Source: Lingula anatina (Eukaryota; Brachiopoda; Lingulata; Lingulida; Lingulidae). From it: DNA of 61,702 nucleotides. Below the pieces are notes generated by a model. The model was not told the DNA's origin and searched no databases. It saw only the letters and a program-made list of their open reading frames with translations. Below, in pieces: positions 1 to 11,864 of this stretch (position 1 is the stretch's first letter; each line of letters starts with the position of its first letter). Location: assembly GCF_001039355.2 (NCBI RefSeq), contig NW_019773556.1:1-61702 (forward strand), in the 5' to 3' direction. Position numbers and translations under genes: made by a program.

Positions 1-157
1 ATACTCAAACCTTACACAAAATGTGTTAAGTGCAGCATTGTGTTAGATGAGACATCCAATGCATTACTATTGCCTCACACACAGTGTGTTGGATACAGCA
101 TTGTGTTGGATGAGACTATCAATACGGTGCCCACACACACACACAGTGTCTACTTAC
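1..157. repeat. Minisatellite at the 5' splice site of convertase intron 4
   Basis: Right after the exon 4 donor (plus positions 156-157) the intron has a CA run and then two diverged copies of a roughly 80-bp unit containing CAGCATTGTGTTAGATGAGA and CAGCATTGTGTTGGATGAGA. The core GTGTTAG/GGATGA recurs in other introns of this window. The array probably continues past the left edge. Confidence 0.7.
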
Positions 158-2311
158 ATAGTTGGGCTGTATATCGGTATGTGTTGTTTCTAGTCCATCA
201 TCGAGTATAGTAACGACCACATTTCTGCCAGCATATCCCTTTTGCCAGGCTGGTAACACATTCATATCATACCCATCCTTGGAGCCTGCATGCTGCAAAT
301 ATATGAATCAGAATTGGCAATATTCATATATTCCAATCAACAAAATATGTGCATTGACACTGACAAATATTATATTAATAGCATTCTACCACATAAATCA
401 ATTAACTCCAACTTCTGCGTAAGTGCCATTATGATCCTATTTAAGATCGATATTGTTAATTATTGTCATATTATCATTTTTTAATAAAGATCAATCTCCT
501 AAGTGCTTTTTTTTTCTAATTGCACAGTTGTAAAATCAAATGAACGTTTTTTTATCTTCATTTTGTATCCAAAGTTTTTAATTTGGCTACTTGACGATTT
601 AATCCAAGAAATATAATTCATCATCAATGCCTACCAAAGGATTAGACTATCTTACAGAAGTTGAAATATTGGGATAAAAGAAGTATTTTAGAGGTTAATG
701 TTGTGAAAAAATTCTCTGAAGTGAATTGCCAACCTTGCTCGACATTATTTTTCAAAGAGTTTTAAGTTTAAAATTCAATTGAGAATGCTTAATTATAGAG
801 ACTGAATATGCTAGTTATAGAAAAAAATTTGAAGATCTATCTCAGGACTAGTCATAACTGAGGCTAGAAAATAACAGACTGAAATCACTGGCAACCATAA
901 CCAGTCTGAAAACAAGGTGAAGAGACTGAAAAAGTGGTTTGAGCAGATACAATTACTGCAGAGTACATCATCATGACAGCAGCTCACAAATGGTAATGTT
1001 GCAGGGAAAGCAATGCTTTTATGCAAAATATGAAACACTGTATACCTATTATATCACACGCACTGCTTATAAATAATCCCTAGCGCCACACGAAACACCA
1101 TCAATTGACTTATTTTTCATGAAAATGCCTCTGCTCTTTGTGTAGTTCACTGTTCTATGAACAATGTTGCTGTCACTGCAGGGGAGAGCATCTGATCCTT
1201 GGGCATCTGATCTCCCCCCCCCCCCCCCCCCCCCCCCCAATCCTCCCCTCCCTCCACCTGACTTGGAATTGAGTTTGTTCTTATTTTTTAAATTTGGTTT
1301 TCTTTGAATTCATATAATCCTGTATAAGATACCTCTGATTCAAGATATTATGATCATAATAAGGAGATCATTATCTGGAGAAGTTAGCCTTTGAGTATCA
1401 AAATGCTGACTCCTCTATGCTGGATCAACTTGTTATGCAGACTCAGTTCTATAAAAACAATAAACAATAAAGATTCAATCTTCAAATCAACATCTGAAAT
1501 GACTGCTTTTTAATACTTCCAAACTAAATTACTTGAGGTAGGCAAATCATGGGTAATTCAATAAAGATGAAATTATCAATGAATTAAGCAAAGGGAAGTT
1601 GACATTCTGATACAAATAGACTGGCTTCAATAGATTAGTTGCTGCTGCCTGCCTCCAAAAGTTCGATAAAAAACAAGATTCGTTTTTTTAAGGTTTTCAA
1701 TTTTCAAGATTTCAAAGAAAATCAATATGCTTTGTCAGTGTTACAACTATATCTTCTTTAATGTCCCAATTCAACTGAAGATTACTATAATTACTTTGGA
1801 CTATGAAACTAATTCTTATGTTTGAGAAGATTAAATGACAAAATTATTGCCACTGTTATACTGTTTTTCTCCTATCAGTCCTATAGGTAAGATATCCTTC
1901 TGTATATATGACATCAATAAAACATTACTCTGTCATAGAAAAATAACAACTATGACTCAACATGTGCTGACAACATAATATTTACATAGCAATCCCAACA
2001 AATTATGGAGAAGATAATCTTTAACGATAATACAATACGTCACTACCAGGGAAGAAAATAGCTTTCTTATGTATCTAGTTTTTTTATTAACTTACTTAGC
2101 ATCAGTAGACATGCATGGGTCATAAAAAAAAACTTGTCATTAGTTGTGGTTTATGTCTTTTTTCTGTTCTAATAACAATATGAAATGACTTGTAATGAAT
2201 GTGAACAATTCCCAAGTCATGTATGGAAAATGAATTTATGAATTATGGAAAATGAATTTATGAATATTAATGTGTAGAAAATATTACAAACCATACTAAT
2301 TTTCTGACCTT

Positions 2312-2344
<33 letters not shown>

Positions 2345-5300
2345 ATGAAGCCAAGTATATACATGATGCTACAGGAATGAAAGTAGAGACAATTATGTAT
2401 TAATTAAATGAGACAGTAACAAAATATGCAAACCAGTTTAGCAAAATTAAGTTAGCCTCCTTCGGAAAGCTAGATTATATTTCAATACAGCTCAAGAGCA
2501 GAATTCAAAAATGAAGATAATTCTAACGATTTTTGCCACATTTATGTCTACAATTATCAAATCACAGAAGGTTGCAGCAATAATGCACTGCATGTTTTTC
2601 AATAAAACACTTAAAACAATATCACTAAAGACCTTTTCTCTCCAGGTTGAATGCCCTTCAAATCAATAACCAAGTTATTGAAGTCCATTAGTGGAATGTT
2701 GAAAATACATAGTGCTGTGCTGTCTATGTGTATCCAAAGTAACATGTAGACAGAAACCAGTCCCTTGTGCTGAGATTATAGCTGTGTTCACATTGGGACC
2801 ATATAAAATGGGTTCTGGGGTTCATGAAATCACAACATTTTTTTAGTTAACAGCCCAGCAGTAATCCACCTAAGGACGTAAAGTAGAGCTGCCTACAGGT
2901 GGACCAGTTAAGAGGTGGCAACTGTTCAAACTTTCTTATTATCATGACCTTAGAAAAAGAACTATAAAAGCCAAGGTGCAGGTGAAGCAATTACCACCTA
3001 GCCAGCGTTAGGGCATTTTTGCTCTCGTGAATGCTTCAACCCACTCGCTTGCTTGATTTTGGCCTATTCTTGAGAGGGCCTGTGGTAAAGAAATTAGAGC
3101 CTCAACCAAAATTTTTTTTAAACCCTGACATTTTATTTTTGCTCGTGTTAACACACTTCATACACTTAACAACCAACGAGCTCTGAGGTTTGCCTTGAAC
3201 TCTCTCAGAGTCTACAAAATCACATCACTCCACTTCCATATCTGTCTTGTACTTGACTATACAAACTGAGCTATCTGATGTGATAATGTGAATACATAAA
3301 TCTCTAATGCATCCTCCGTTGGTCTCTACATACTGACTGTGCTGGGCTGGGACAACTGCTGAAGTCCACACTGATAAAATACCAGCTCAGGTCAGCAACA
3401 GGACTAGTAGTATCATTATTATTACACTACTAACATGATCAAACTCATGAAAACACTTCTGTATGGTACATCTTAGTAGAGTGGCACAAAACATTTACAA
3501 TCGATTATGGTAATTTTGACTCTCTGAAATTCATATCACTTTTGATAATTTTCTCAATAACGTCTTTTATATGCATGTATAAATATGTAACAATTTCTAA
3601 ATCCATAAATGGTAGAATGTTCCTGAATATCTTAACTAGGCAAAATTCTATTACAATGTTATAAAATCAGGGTTTTCCCCAGTATTTGGGATACACGTAG
3701 TCAAAGATGTGAATCTGTAATTTTGTCACCAATTTACAGGGAGACCAACTGACTTGTCCTTTCTAAAAAAATTCCCTGTAAGCAGTCCAGTCGTCTTGAA
3801 AAATATAGCCAATGGCCATCCAAATGATGACTGGGCAGCTCTCTGGGGAAAGCCTTGAATGTCATTCAACCAATCATCCAAGTGAATTAATCAGAATAAA
3901 TTGCTGTGTAAGTAATACTTCTAGCAAAACTTGAAGAAAGGACATGTAAAACCTTTAAGATAATGAATGGTGAATTGGTGACAGATAATTTGATCATTTT
4001 TAAAAAATTAAAACAAAATCTATAAAATATTGCTTAGTCACTAAACTGTACGTACCAGGTACCACTGATCTTTATACAGTGGGTCTCTAAAGTGAGGATT
4101 ATACTTTAGTAAATCTCTTTTCACCCTCTTCTTCACATATTGTTGCTCTACCCAAAGAACCTGAAATAGAGAAAATAATGCACTTATGGATTTCTCCTTT
4201 TTTTTAAATTTTACTATTTTTTTTAAATATCCAAATATCATATGTCCACAGCTGATCATTAATTAAAAATTAATAAACAATATAAAAATAACATTTGACC
4301 ACAACTTGCATAATGATAAATAAATTCTGGTTGTTATAACATCCTACTAAAATTTCCGTTGTAGAAATACCACATCTTTCATCTTGTTTATTCCTTTCAC
4401 TGCACATAATGTGTGTGTCATAGAGTCAATGACACTATTATTAAGACACATATATCATTNGAGCTTGTGGTAAAGAAATTAGAGCCCCAACCAAAATTTT
4501 TTTAAAACCCTGACATTTTATTTTTGCTCGTGTTAACACACTTCATACACTTAACAACCAACGAGCTCTGAGGTTTGCCTTGAACTCTCTCAGAGTCTAC
4601 AAAATCACATCACTCCACTTCCATATCTGTCTTGTACTTGACTATACAAACTGAGCTATCTGATGTGATAATGTGAATACACAAATCTCTAATGCATCCT
4701 CCGTTGGTCTCTACATACTGACTGTGCTGGGCTGGGACAACTGCTGAAGTCCACACTGATAAAATACCACCTCAGGTCAGCAACAGGACTAGTAGTATCA
4801 TTATTATTACACTACTAACATGATCAAACTCATAAAACACTTCTGTATGGTACATCTTAGTAGAGTGGCACAAAACATTTACAATCTATTATGGTAATTT
4901 TGACTCTCTGAAATTCATATCACTTTCGATAATTTTCTCAATAACGTCTTTTATATGCATGTATAAATATGTAACAATTTCTAAATCCATAAATGGTAGA
5001 ATGTTCCTGAATATCTTAACTAGGCAAAATTCTATTACAATGTTATAAAATCAGGGTTTTCCCCAGTATTTGGGATACAGGTAGTCAAAGATGTGAATCT
5101 GTAATTTTGTCACCAATTTACAGGGAGACCAACCCAAGCAAGTCAAGCCCCTGACTTGTCATTTCTCAAAAATTTCCCTGTAAGCAGTCCAGTCGTCTTT
5201 AAAAATATAGCCAATGGCCATCCAAATGATGACTGGGCAGCTCTCTGGGGAAAGCCTTGAATGTCATTCAACCAATCATCCAAGTGAATTAATCAGAACA

Positions 5301-8300
5301 AATTGCTGTGTAAGTAATACTTCTAGCAAAACTTGAAGAAAGGACATGTAAAACCTTTAAGATAATGAATGGTGAATTGGTGACAGATAATTTGATCATT
5401 TTTAAAAAATTAAAACAAAATCTATAAAATATTGCTTAATCACTAAACTGTACGTACCAGGTACCACTGATCTTTATACAGTGGGTCTCTAAAGTGAGGA
5501 TTATACTTTAGTAAATCTCTTTTCACCCTCTTCTTCACATACTGTTGCTCTACCCAAAGAACCTGAAATAGAGAAAATAACGCACTTATGGATTTCTCCT
5601 TTTTTTTTAAATTTTACTATTTTTTTTAAATATCAAAATATCATATGTCCACAGCTGATCATTAATTAAAAATTAATAAACAATATAAAAATAACATTTG
5701 ACCACAACTTGCATAATGATAAATAAATTCTGGTTGTTATAACATCCTACTAAAATTTCCGTTGTAAAAATACCACATCTTTCATCTTGTTTATTCCTTT
5801 CACTGCACATAATGTGTGTGTCATAGAGTCAATGACACTATTATTAAGACACATATATCATTTCTGCCACACAAACAGTCACATATTATATACAAAACCC
5901 CACATTCTACTGTGATGAATACAAATTACATTCATAAATCAACAAAAAACTGCTCCTTTTTTGTAATTTATTTACTTCCTGCTTCATCTGGCATTCCACC
6001 ATCAGTAAAATAATAGCTACTGCCAGGAAAAAGAAAATAGCTACTGTTATGCTCTTCCTAAGGTCAAGAGCTAAGGGGCAAAATAAAAAGTACAAAGGAC
6101 ATGTTTGTTCCTTCCTCTTCTTGTTGCTATTCATGCTATGGTATCTTCTTTTTAAGAAGAAGAAAAAAAAGGAAATAACATACAGTTCAAATACATTTCA
6201 ACCCAAAAGGAATTCATTGCAACCAAGCCTACTGTAAATTATGGGGTAAAAAGAAACATGTTTTATATTTTCTGGGACTTCTATTACTTCCTACCAGCCA
6301 AGACAAAAAGAATCTATAGCTATCCTGACGAAATCACATCTATTGTGTGGGTTGGCTCTGTGGACATAAATCTTTCAAATGAGAACCTATATTTTCTTAA
6401 AAGAGTCCAAATGTTATTCATTTCCTCCTTTGCTTCTAGGTATCCCATTTATAAAACGTTTCAGTTAGCAAGTCAAAAGAGCTCAAAACATGGCATCTTT
6501 GCCATCCTGTGTCTGATAAGTTACGGAAATACAATCTCTACACTTGTTACGCTTAAATAAATTCACATTCATGACTGGGTAATGAGTTGCATATGAAGGT
6601 TGTTTACAGAAATTCAAGTAAACTTGATTTTCTACAATCCAGTCTGAAGTCCATGATGGCTAAGGGCAGTGAGGTGAACATCGTTTGGTGCAATGATTAC
6701 TCAAAGTTTTCAATGGGGGAAATTGTGAATTTTACAGATACTGTATTTTTTAAGTCATAATTCCTTAAAATAAGAACATTCCTCTTAAGTGGCAGCAACA
6801 AAAGTAAAAAGCAGGCTATTGTTTTATTCCATTCTATGCATTTAAAACACCACAATGCTAAATAGAATTAGAAATATAATTTTGTGATTATAAAAGTGTG
6901 ATAATTTTGCCCATTGAAAAGATTTGAGTCACTGACGTATAACATGACAGGCTTTGACTCTACCAGTGTACTGACTGTTCATGATTCTATTCAAACTCCC
7001 ATCTTAAAACAATCCAATGCTGTTAAAGTGCTTTACGTAATAAATTAATCAATCAAAACCACATACTATAACAAGATACAATTACAAAATGGAATTTGCG
7101 ATAAATGCTTCAACAGTTTTCTAATGATGGCACTTTGCCAGACTTGCTTCTAAGTGTCTTGCTTTCTTTTTACTTACTAGTAAGGTACCACAGGCTACAC
7201 TTCATAGTTTTTAAAAGTGTTATGTCTGCAGACATATAAATATATATTTATATGTGTGCAGAAATATATATTAATATATATATAAGAAGCTAAAATAAAG
7301 CATACTGGCTGATTCGTAAACGGAGATTGCATGTCTCCAATTAAGTTCAAGCTCAACACATATTACAGGGTAGAAAGACTGCATGCAAACAATCGCAGTA
7401 ACAGAGAAAGCCGCAGCGTCTCAATCCTGACACGATGAATTGATTGTAATGAGAACTGTGACTGTAAATCAAGCAATCCTGTTTCCAATCACATATTGCT
7501 CTTCTGGGAGCTGTTACAACCAGCATGGTCCGCTGATCTGGAAAGTGCATGACAGTGCAGTCTACTGGGGTATATACAGAGATAGCCATGGGTATAGCTT
7601 AGGGCCAAAAACCAGCTGTGGTGTACCAAGAACTCTAACAAATACAGTGAATACCACTGAGACATAAAGTAGCATAGGAAGAAGCTATAGACTATAGCTC
7701 ATTTTCGAACTAAGTAATGCGCTGCTCACGAGCCTGATATACACCAGAGCCAGCTGTGGTGAACCAATAACTAGAACTAAAACAGTTTATGTCACTCAGA
7801 CAAAACCCAGCAGATCATATGAGCTTCTGCTTAGGAAGAAGCATGGATGATGGCTCAATTTAAAACAACACCCAACAACCCCAGTCTGCTTTGGTAAAAT
7901 GTGCCATGTTAGACAGAGTTACTGTCATCTTCTATGCAGACTTTACTTGTACAGATTTCTGTTTGATATCCCAGATAACATCATAATTAAGATGTCTACA
8001 TGTAATTATGGTTATGATGGTGTTTATCATGTGCATATATGCTGTTTGGTTAACCATAATTCCACCTGACTAGATCATTTAACAAATCCCTTAATATCTT
8101 TGAAGTTTCAGCTAAATTAAACTATATAAACAAGACTGCAACAAGATTGCAATTTTACACCATCACATAATTCACATTGTATGGCTGCATATTAAATGGC
8201 ATAAAACAGCAATAACCTCTTCCCTACCAATAAGTGGTCACAGAGTTCATCCAGTTAAATGCCTTGTTTCTTAGCCCTTACACTTGATGAACAGAGACAG

Positions 8301-8424
8301 GTGTCTCCTTATTTGATATATGTATCAACACAGACTAAGCACTAGGGGGGATCTTTTTTATGAAATCTATAGGAATTATACCCTTGGAAATCATTTGATA
8401 ACAAACAACATTAAATATAAAAAT

Positions 8425-8508
<84 letters not shown>

Positions 8509-11370
8509 AAATATAATTACAACATGGAAAATCACCACTGTATCTATATCTACTCATACACTACTAAACTGATAATCCTCTAAAAATTATCATTACAAAA
8601 AATTGTGTGAAAATACTATGTCATGTTATATAAGTTATCACTTAGGATGTATTAACAAGAACACATTACACTGTCACACTCCAAAGTGTCCCTGCCATTA
8701 AACTGGCACTCATTGCAATATAAAACAACATTTTGTGACTAACAGGTACTAATCACATCTAGCACACAACAATAACAATCACTATATTACTTTACAAAGT
8801 ATCATGTTGTGGTATAACATGTCACAACTAACACACTGTCACAATTAACACACTGTCAAAACTAACACACTCTCACAATAACAACACTGCCCTGCCTAGC
8901 TCATTATCACACCTAACACACTGTCACAATTAACGCACTCTCACAATAACAACACTGCCCTGCCTAGCTCATTATCACACCTAGCACACTGCCACACACT
9001 ACATTATGTCAAAGATAGTTTATTGCCACTCCTGACACCCTTCTCTCCATTTCTGTACAACCCAAAGGATCAGAAATAACTGTGATGCACTTACCTCAGG
9101 TTCTCTTTTTAATCTTACATGGTGTAAACTTTTTCGTAAGGACCTTTTTAATATATTGGGATGTTCAAATAAATAAAACCCATCAAATATCTGAAAAAAA
9201 AATGAGAAAATTTTTCAATTAAAAACGTTAAAACAAAATACTGTAAATAACAAATGAATAAGTATCGGTTCAAAAATAACTGCAATTGCCCTTTTTATAA
9301 CCACAATTATTTGTATTTAATTTAACTGCATCTCTAAAATCACTCTAGTAACTTATGAAATTGCTCATTAATGCCTTATTTTCCTAACAAAGATATACAA
9401 GCAAGACATAAACTGCAATCAAATTCCCAACCTGTAACATGGTATAAATAAAACCTAATCTACCATCAGCCGTTCACATCTCTCTATCCACCCTCAATTA
9501 CATGTTATCAGCCTCTTTTCAAGTGCTTTCTCCCCAGTATCTCAGCACTGTGGTTATACTGAATACTTCGAGAAGTGGCCATGTATAAAACTAATAAGAA
9601 TTTATTGGCATACTGACATGTTTTTAATAACTATTAAAGAAAATATAGTACCTCGTAAAACACTCAATTTCAGTAAGTCTAAGATGTTCAAAGATAATGT
9701 ATGTTCTTTACTGGCTTTCGATTTAAAGATATTCTGATACATATTAAGTACTTATTAGTACTGCAATTTTCAAGAAAGCCCCCCTAAGCTACAATCAGTG
9801 CCTATCTAAAGACATGCAAACCCTTGGTTTCAACCCTAATTGCCGTTATTATATACCTACAGGGAGTTGTGAAAGTGGATAGCTTGAGTAGGAGTTTTAA
9901 TTGATCTACTGTTAATATCTAGAAGGCATAAAAAACAGTACGTTATTAAACACTGTTTTATGCACTCGTTAATAAATGTGCTTTACTGGCTTGGATCTCA
10001 TTGGCTTGATTTCTCCATTTTGTGCTTCTTTTGTTTATCAATTTTCTTCATCACTGTTGAAAATCTGCTTCTTTAATAAACTTAAAGTATCCACCCAATA
10101 TTACTGAATCGCCTGTTTCTTTCCCATAAGTAAAGTAAACACTGATGGGCGTACTTGCTTATCTTACTGAGAATTATTACAAACACCCTCCTAATATCCA
10201 GCACTGGCTTGATACACAATTAATGATTTGCTCAATAACACTGATATATCTTTATCCTTTAAATTAATGGATCTGACAAATAACATTGAACTGCTGCTAT
10301 CTGCCAATGGCATTTCTAGTCTTATATACAAAAGTAAACATTTGGACTGAACAAAGTTAACACAATTTACTTTAAAAGTTTATTTTATTTTAATAGTTTT
10401 ATTTTGTAATTTAGTTGCTGGTAAGATTAAATAAGACTTTACAAGGTGTCAATCAATCATTTTTTTCTCATAAAGTTTTTGCCAGTTCATTTGTAGTTCT
10501 TAAAATGTTCATATGATTCTTTCTCTTAGAGACTGGCATACAGTCCAAACAATACTAAAAATGGCTGAAAAAAATGCTTGCTGTAATAAAAGTGCCTTTT
10601 TGGGAAATGTTCATATTTATAGACAATTGACCTGAGAGAAGAGGTCCTTTAAATTTTAAATGTACAACAAATATTCCTGTTTGGAGATCCATATGTCAAG
10701 CAAACAAGGTTAATTATGCTGAAGTCTGAGATTTGTTGACCTATACAATCTCTACACCACCTGATACTATGCAAATCCATGGCCAGGAAGTAGACTTTGA
10801 GCTCTTTGATTTTTTTTTTTTTTTAATCACAAATTTAAAATAGCTTTCAAAATATATTACTATATAAACTTCAAAAAACAAAATTCTGTCTGGATTTTTT
10901 TTTTTAAGTTTCCAACGTGTTTTTAAACAATTTGATAAGGTTATCAAAGTACAAGGTTAATCTTTCTTTCAATGACAATAGAATACGAGCACTGAACACT
11001 GAACCACCACAGAGTAAATAAAGCCCTTATGGACAATGGACTGAAAAGAATCTTAAGTGGTGAACAAATGAACAATTATTATCTCACACCTGTACACAAA
11101 GACCTTCATTCTTATACCTTGGGCTGTAATAACTAGTACCAATTACGTAACAGCTGTATTGATTACTACTTCACAGCACAGTGGTCCTCCAATTACCTTT
11201 CCTAAATTTTTGTACCCATGTTTATTGGCCAGCCGATCAGCCACCTGGTCAGCATAAAGAACGTCGTCCACTTGCACTGCCCACTGGTTGATGTAAAATC
11301 CACTTGTGATGTCCAGTAGAAGAGTTGTGATGGCAAGAAGCAGCGTTCCTATGTGTGTTAAGTCTGTCAT
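158..11370 (-). CDS. Proprotein convertase, PCSK5/PCSK6 (PACE4)-like, N-terminal part (3' end beyond window)
   Basis: Calcium-dependent subtilisin-like protease that cleaves secreted precursors after paired basic residues in the secretory pathway. Exons on the minus strand: 11197-11370, 9095-9190, 4056-4160 (second copy 5458-5562) and 158-292, all phase 0 with GT/AG borders. The start is ATG 11368-11370; the next 24 codons form a signal peptide rich in Leu and Ile. The prodomain follows ([34 protein letters not shown]), then the autocleavage site KKRVKRD, then [17 protein letters not shown]. Exon 4 carries [11 protein letters not shown], whose first Asp (residue about 156) is the first member of the catalytic triad; His, Asn and Ser lie off the left edge. 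The long linker after WYLH resembles PCSK5/6 more than furin. Exon 3 is present twice, next to an assembly N, probably an artefact. Family call is firm; paralogue assignment is inference. Confidence 0.9.
293..4055 (-). other. Convertase intron 3, no further gene seen
   Basis: This intron separates convertase exons 3 and 4. I see no conserved coding segment in it. It holds a run of 28 C at about 1211-1238, a poly-T run at about 2314-2343, and the start of the 1.4-kb duplicated block from about 3070. Poly-C followed by CT-rich sequence may be a collapsed or polymorphic microsatellite. Confidence 0.6.
3070..4459. repeat. 1.4-kb direct duplication, copy 1 (contains convertase exon 3)
   Basis: Nearly identical to 4461-5862. 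Differences are scattered single bases and one small indel near 3750/5132. Copy 1 ends at an N at 4460 and copy 2 starts immediately after it, then runs on into unique sequence after about 5862. That is the pattern of two adjacent contigs whose allelic ends overlap but were not merged. Confidence 0.85.
4461..5862. repeat. 1.4-kb direct duplication, copy 2 (contains second convertase exon 3 copy)
   Basis: Second copy of the block at 3070-4459. Exon 3 in this copy (5458-5562) has the same splice sites and one synonymous T/C difference. If the duplication were real, splicing both copies would add 35 residues in frame and repeat the RVKR cleavage site; an allelic assembly overlap is more likely. 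Confidence 0.8.
8425..8506. repeat. A-run followed by (TA)n microsatellite
   Basis: About 16 A followed by about 33 TA dinucleotides. It creates long apparent reading frames of alternating Tyr/Ile on both strands that are not coding. Confidence 0.95.
8660..9010. repeat. Minisatellite near the 5' splice site of convertase intron 2
   Basis: Read on the gene's strand it begins about 80 bp after the exon 2 donor (9093-9094). It is made of short units such as GTGTTAGGTGTGATAATGAG and TTGTGACAGTGTGTTA, with a 66-bp higher-order unit (GAGCTAGGCAGGGCAGTGTT...) present twice between about 8870 and 8985. Confidence 0.8.
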
Positions 11371-11864
11371 TTCAACTGTGTCTGAAACAGCTGTAGTGAT
11401 TATCAACGTACTGTAATACTCTGTGACCGGACGGCGCTGGTTACCTGTAGGTGTCGTTTAAGATGCTTGAAAGACTTTCCCAAGGTTGTATTATCACAGT
11501 AAGAACATTGAAAACCGAAACAAACGCAGAATACTACCTAAATGTGTCCCCCATTTTCCGTGTACGAGTCCGCTTTACCCGAATGCGCGTAGTACGGGAA
11601 AGGACCCTATCCCAGTTTTTGAGGCAGTCAAGCGGGGAAAGGTCGATTAACTCAGTAGAACTGACCTTTGACCATGAAACGTAATATGCCATAAAAACAA
11701 CCTGTCCATTCCTTTATCTGCTTTTCTTGCCACTGTGACTCGATCAATCGGGGTCTGTGCTTTAAATATCCCTATGTTTGCACTCCGTAATCCTTCTGTG
11801 CCGAGTTTGCCTTTCATCGCTTGCTGGAGCTCTTCAGTGAAGGAGGTTTGAAAACACACATACT
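11371..11864. promoter_or_regulatory. Divergent intergenic region between convertase and KGD4
   Basis: The two start codons are 494 bp apart on opposite strands, so both promoters and 5' UTRs must share this stretch. Its base composition is more mixed and CpG-containing than the flanking introns. No clear TATA box was recognised. A bidirectional promoter is inference. Confidence 0.5.

Larger units (their letters stand above)
5863..9094 (-). other. Convertase intron 2, mostly unannotated sequence
   Basis: No conserved exon recognised. At 7605-7880 two diverged copies of a roughly 130-bp unit start with CCAGCTGTGGTG and include AGGAAGAAGC. A palindromic AT-rich stretch lies at 7235-7290. The distal part is a long (TA)n tract and the GTGTTAG minisatellite listed separately. 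Confidence 0.55.

Noticed and set aside
1211-1238. Poly-C run as a possible telomere-like or G-quadruplex regulatory site
   Set aside because: It is a plain homopolymer in a deep intron with no supporting context.
4056-5562. Convertase with two exon 3 copies and doubled cleavage site
   Set aside because: The duplication boundary coincides with an N and the copies differ at allelic level, so the protein is annotated with one copy.
6049-6560. Hydrophobic open frames resembling small membrane proteins
   Set aside because: They sit in a convertase intron, overlap on both strands and owe their hydrophobicity to T-rich sequence.
8320-8583. Tyr-Ile repeat proteins on both strands
   Set aside because: Translation of a (TA)n tract.
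8820-9010. CRISPR-like regularly spaced repeats
   Set aside because: Units are variable, contiguous and without unique spacers of constant size; this is a eukaryotic minisatellite inside an intron.
11451-11859. Open frames in the convertase-KGD4 intergenic region
   Set aside because: Overlapping frames on both strands without similarity; the region is better explained as a divergent promoter and 5' UTRs.
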